Below the pieces are notes generated by a model, which saw only the letters and a list, made by a program, of their open reading frames with translations, made no database searches and was not told the DNA's origin. Shown piece after piece: positions 6,883-9,019 of a stretch of 9,019 bases of DNA. The first letter of the stretch is position 1, and each line of letters starts with the position of its first letter. The position numbers and the translations under genes were made by a program. This DNA is from Bacteroidota bacterium (GTDB taxonomy: Bacteria; Bacteroidota; Bacteroidia; Flavobacteriales; Flavobacteriaceae). The DNA lies in assembly GCA_023386255.1 (NCBI GenBank), contig JAEWKB010000098.1, positions 1-9,019 of the forward strand, written 5' to 3'.

Positions 6883-6898
6883 TGTTCCACGTGGAACA
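6883..6898. promoter_or_regulatory. parS-like centromere site 2 (perfect palindrome)
   Basis: A second identical TGTTCCACGTGGAACA, 47 bp downstream of the first and ending 10 bp before the mnmG ATG. With one flanking base on each side, the 18-bp unit 6882-6899 is identical to 6835-6852. It falls in the 53-bp spacer between ybeY and mnmG, where it does not encode any annotated protein, so it is likely kept for its DNA-binding role. ParB bound here could also interfere with mnmG translation initiation or transcription. Confidence 0.78.
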
Positions 6899-6908
6899 AC
6901 AGTAGAAA

Positions 6909-8780
6909 ATGTTTAACGAAGTATATGATGTAATAGTTGTAGGTGCCGGGCACGCGGGTAGCGAAGCCGCCGCCGCCGCCGCTAATATGGGTTCTAAAAC
7001 CCTGCTGGTTACTATGAGCCTGCAGAACATTGCGCAGATGTCGTGCAATCCTGCCATGGGCGGTATTGCCAAGGGCCAAATTGTTCGCGAGATTGATGCA
7101 CTTGGTGGTTACTCGGGGGTTGTGACTGATAAAACCGCGATCCAGTTCCGGATGCTGAATAAATCCAAAGGGCCTGCTATGTGGAGTCCCCGTGCTCAAA
7201 GCGACAGGATGCGGTTTGCGGAGGAATGGAGGCTTATGCTTGAGGCTACACCTAATCTTGATTTCTACCAGGAAATGGTGGCGGGTATATTAATAGAGAA
7301 TGGAAAAGTAACAGGCGTACGTACCTCACTCGGAATTGAAATTAAAGCTAAATCTGTTGTGCTAACCAATGGTACTTTCCTGAATGGCCTGATCCATATT
7401 GGGGAAAAACAGTTTGGTGGTGGCAGGGCAGGAGAGAGTGCTGCGTATGGTATTACAGAAGATTTGGTTCGCGCCGGTTTTGAAGCAGGCCGTATGAAGA
7501 CAGGTACGCCGCCACGCGTAGATGGCCGCTCACTGGACTATTCCAAAATGATAGAGCAGCCAGGGGATGAAAACCCTTCTAAGTTTTCATATTCTGATGC
7601 TACACAAGCACTGAAAACACAAAGGTCCTGCTGGATGACGTATACGTCTGAAGAGGTACACAACCTTCTTCGTGAGGGCTTTGATCGTTCACCGATGTTC
7701 AACGGCAGGATTAAAAGCCTGGGCCCGCGCTATTGTCCGTCAATTGAAGATAAGATAAACCGTTTTGCTGATAAAGACCGCCACCAGTTATACGTAGAAC
7801 CGGAAGGCTGGAATAGAGTTGAGGTGTATGTAAACGGCTTCTCTACTTCTCTCCCGGAAGATGTGCAATTTAAAGCACTGCGTTCGGTAGCGGGTTTTGA
7901 AAATGTAAAATTCTTCCGTCCTGGTTATGCCATAGAGTATGATTATTTCCCGCCAACGCAGCTGAAGCATACGCTTGAGACAAAGCTGGTGGAAGGTTTG
8001 TTCTTCGCCGGGCAGATTAATGGTACTACCGGATATGAAGAAGCCGCCGCGCAGGGATTAATGGCCGGTATAAATGCGCACCTAAAGGTTCAGGAAAAGG
8101 AACCTTTTGTGCTGAAACGCAATGAAGCTTATATTGGCGTACTTATAGATGACCTTATTACTAAAGGTACTGAAGAACCCTATAGGATGTTTACATCAAG
8201 GGCAGAATACAGGACTCTGCTAAGACAGGATAATGCCGACTTCAGACTTACGCCGCTATCTTATGAAATTGGACTTGCCAAAGAAGACCGCCTGCGGAGG
8301 ATGGAGAAGAAGCGTGACGAAAGCGAAGCATTTGTAAACTTCTTTAAAGAAACCAGTGTTACTGCTGCCGAAGCCAATCCTGTTCTTGAAGCTAAAGATT
8401 CGGCACCGATAACACAATCTGATAAAATGTTTAAAATCTTCTCGCGTCCTCAGGTTGAATTGGAAGACATGCTTAAATTTCAAAAGGTACGGGATTACAT
8501 TACTGAACATAATTTAGACGAGGAAGTAGTAGAACAGGCAGAGGTTCAGGTTAAATATTCGGGATATATTGAGAAAGAAAAGAATAATGCCGATAAACTG
8601 AACCGTCTGGAAGATGTCCGTATACCTGAAAGCTTTGACTATGATAAGGTAAAATCTTTATCGTATGAAGCAAGGGAAAAAATGAAAAAGATTCGTCCTG
8701 TCACAATTTCACAGGCTTCACGCATTAGCGGAGTATCTCCAAGTGATGTGTCGGTGCTATTAATACATATGGGAAGATAA
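6909..8780 (+). CDS. mnmG: tRNA uridine-5-carboxymethylaminomethyl modification enzyme, FAD subunit
   Basis: MnmG (GidA) with MnmE installs the (carboxymethyl)aminomethyl group at C5 of wobble uridine U34 in several tRNAs, using FAD, NADH and a folate one-carbon donor. The protein has 623 residues, the usual length. The FAD-binding GAGHAG is at 12-17 after YDVIVV. The signature IAQMSCNPAMGGIAKGQI spans about 41-58 with Cys46, and the second family block GPRYCPSIEDK (about 272-282) has Cys276; these two cysteines correspond to the conserved pair of the family. GGGRAGES (170-177) and FFAGQINGTTGYEEAAAQGL are also typical, and the C-terminal ISQASRISGVSPSDVSVLL belongs to the MnmE/tRNA-interacting helical domain. 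ATG 6909 follows the ybeY stop by 53 bases with a parS-like site between them. A short GCC run (about 6966-6981) encodes the Ala-rich helix after the FAD motif. The stop codon overlaps the next start by one base. Confidence 0.98.
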   Translation: MFNEVYDVIVVGAGHAGSEAAAAAANMGSKTLLVTMSLQNIAQMSCNPAMGGIAKGQIVREIDALGGYSGVVTDKTAIQFRMLNKSKGPAMWSPRAQSDRMRFAEEWRLMLEATPNLDFYQEMVAGILIENGKVTGVRTSLGIEIKAKSVVLTNGTFLNGLIHIGEKQFGGGRAGESAAYGITEDLVRAGFEAGRMKTGTPPRVDGRSLDYSKMIEQPGDENPSKFSYSDATQALKTQRSCWMTYTSEEVHNLLREGFDRSPMFNGRIKSLGPRYCPSIEDKINRFADKDRHQLYVEPEGWNRVEVYVNGFSTSLPEDVQFKALRSVAGFENVKFFRPGYAIEYDYFPPTQLKHTLETKLVEGLFFAGQINGTTGYEEAAAQGLMAGINAHLKVQEKEPFVLKRNEAYIGVLIDDLITKGTEEPYRMFTSRAEYRTLLRQDNADFRLTPLSYEIGLAKEDRLRRMEKKRDESEAFVNFFKETSVTAAEANPVLEAKDSAPITQSDKMFKIFSRPQVELEDMLKFQKVRDYITEHNLDEEVVEQAEVQVKYSGYIEKEKNNADKLNRLEDVRIPESFDYDKVKSLSYEAREKMKKIRPVTISQASRISGVSPSDVSVLLIHMGR

Positions 8781-9016
8781 TGATGTTCCACGTGAAACCT
8801 TTTGCAAAAGCCCTTTCATGTAAAGGGTTTTCCCTATTATTATTGATGCTTTTTGCCGTGGCATGCATTACACCAAGACATACTGTGGAAATACAGGAAT
8901 ACACACTAATGCCAAATGGTAAAGAGGTTTTAGGAAGAGAGCAGGGGCTTACAGCATTTATTTTTGAAGCAAACCAGTCAAAAATACCTTTTTCGCAATA
9001 CGTGGGGCTTAAATAA
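8780..9016 (+). CDS. putative short lipoprotein, possibly truncated
   Basis: A 78-residue frame starting at ATG 8780, which overlaps the mnmG stop by one base (TAATG); ATG 8783 is an equally possible start. It ends at TAA 9014-9016, three bases before the window edge. A basic N-terminal part (K6, K10, K15) leads to a hydrophobic core (SLLLLMLFAVA) and Cys29, giving the lipobox-like AVAC of a lipoprotein signal peptide. Only about 50 mature residues follow, including GLTAFIFEANQSKIPFSQYVGLK. I faintly recall longer Flavobacteriaceae proteins with a similar 'GLTAFIFE...IPF.QYL' block that continue well beyond it, so this may be an N-terminal fragment cut by a stop or frameshift. The first residues (MFHVK) come from a parS-like site, and codons 10-18 overlap a hairpin, so the real start may differ. 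Function unknown. Confidence 0.5.
   Translation: MMFHVKPFAKALSCKGFSLLLLMLFAVACITPRHTVEIQEYTLMPNGKEVLGREQGLTAFIFEANQSKIPFSQYVGLK
8784..8799. promoter_or_regulatory. parS-like centromere site 3 (near-consensus)
   Basis: TGTTCCACGTGAAACC matches TGTTNCACGTGAAACA at all but the last base. Unlike sites 1 and 2, the right half carries the canonical GTGAAAC arm. It lies 3 bases after the mnmG stop, inside the first codons of the lipoprotein-like ORF (ATG-TTC-CAC-GTG-AAA-CC). Together with sites 1 and 2 it brackets mnmG. Confidence 0.7.
8807..8831 (+). terminator. possible mnmG terminator hairpin within the start of the next ORF
   Basis: AAAGCCCTTT (8807-8816) pairs with AAAGGGTTTT (8822-8831) through ten pairs including one G-U, with a 5-base loop CATGT. 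The downstream arm ends in TTTT, followed by TCCCTATTATTATT. The shape resembles an A/T-flanked intrinsic terminator 27 bases after the mnmG stop. The T tract is short and the GC part is only three pairs, so it could be a weak terminator, an attenuator, or chance within the coding sequence. Confidence 0.4.
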
Positions 9017-9019
9017 AAC

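Noticed and set aside
6836..6898. Interpretation of the CACGTG palindromes as an operator for a local transcription factor
   Set aside because: No regulator gene is nearby, and the full 16-bp match to parS and the third copy after mnmG favour ParB binding; a regulatory side effect on mnmG remains possible.
6966..6981. GCC trinucleotide run in mnmG as a possible phase-variable repeat
   Set aside because: In-frame units only change the number of Ala residues in a helix that is normally Ala-rich in this family; no reason to see a switch.
6762..7199. A 145-codon minus-strand frame across the ybeY/mnmG junction
   Set aside because: Antisense to two well-identified genes and to the parS-like pair; its protein shows no recognised motif.

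Overview
The window looks like chromosomal DNA from a member of the Bacteroidota, most likely family Flavobacteriaceae. The evidence is the conserved gene set gltX / DUF4175 / ybeY / mnmG, a near-textbook Bacteroidota -7 promoter element (TATCTTTG) in front of gltX, the general lack of Shine-Dalgarno sequences before the genes, and YbeY and stomatin-like proteins of the Bacteroidota type. I see no tRNA, rRNA, CRISPR array, insertion sequence or phage gene module. The content is mostly housekeeping.

Layout. Positions 2-118 hold the last 38 codons of a small membrane protein of the 'phage holin family / competence protein' type. Two bases later comes a 79-codon gene for a small DUF6327-like protein. 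Both end at a hairpin that appears to work as a terminator in both directions (365-392), where they meet the minus-strand unit. That unit is gltX (glutamyl-tRNA synthetase, 2963 to 1452), its own terminator (1424-1447), then a one-pass membrane SPFH/stomatin protein (1374 to 391) that closely resembles plant HIR proteins. A 165-bp divergent spacer (2964-3128) separates gltX from the plus-strand unit: a large DUF4175 membrane/coiled-coil protein (TTG start), ybeY (16S rRNA maturation endonuclease, 8-nt overlap), mnmG (tRNA wobble-uridine modification), and a short lipoprotein-like ORF that overlaps the mnmG stop codon by one base and stops 3 bases before the window ends.

The most interesting signal is non-coding in nature although partly written in codons. 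Two perfect 16-bp palindromes TGTTCCACGTGGAACA (6836-6851 and 6883-6898) lie 47 bp apart between ybeY and mnmG, and a third, one-sided variant TGTTCCACGTGAAACC (8784-8799) lies just after mnmG. They match the bacterial chromosomal centromere consensus parS (TGTTNCACGTGAAACA), the ParB/Spo0J binding site. The three sites flank mnmG (gidA), a gene that in many bacteria lies near oriC and parAB. I infer an origin-proximal centromere cluster. Each site is preceded by an A, so each reads ATG-TTC-CAC-GTG; site 1 supplies the last residues of YbeY (MFHVEQ) and site 3 the first residues of the lipoprotein ORF (MFHVK).

The genes as a group serve translation: GltX charges tRNA-Glu, YbeY matures 16S rRNA and MnmG modifies the wobble uridine of several tRNAs including tRNA-Glu. 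The DUF4175 and SPFH proteins are envelope proteins without established function here.
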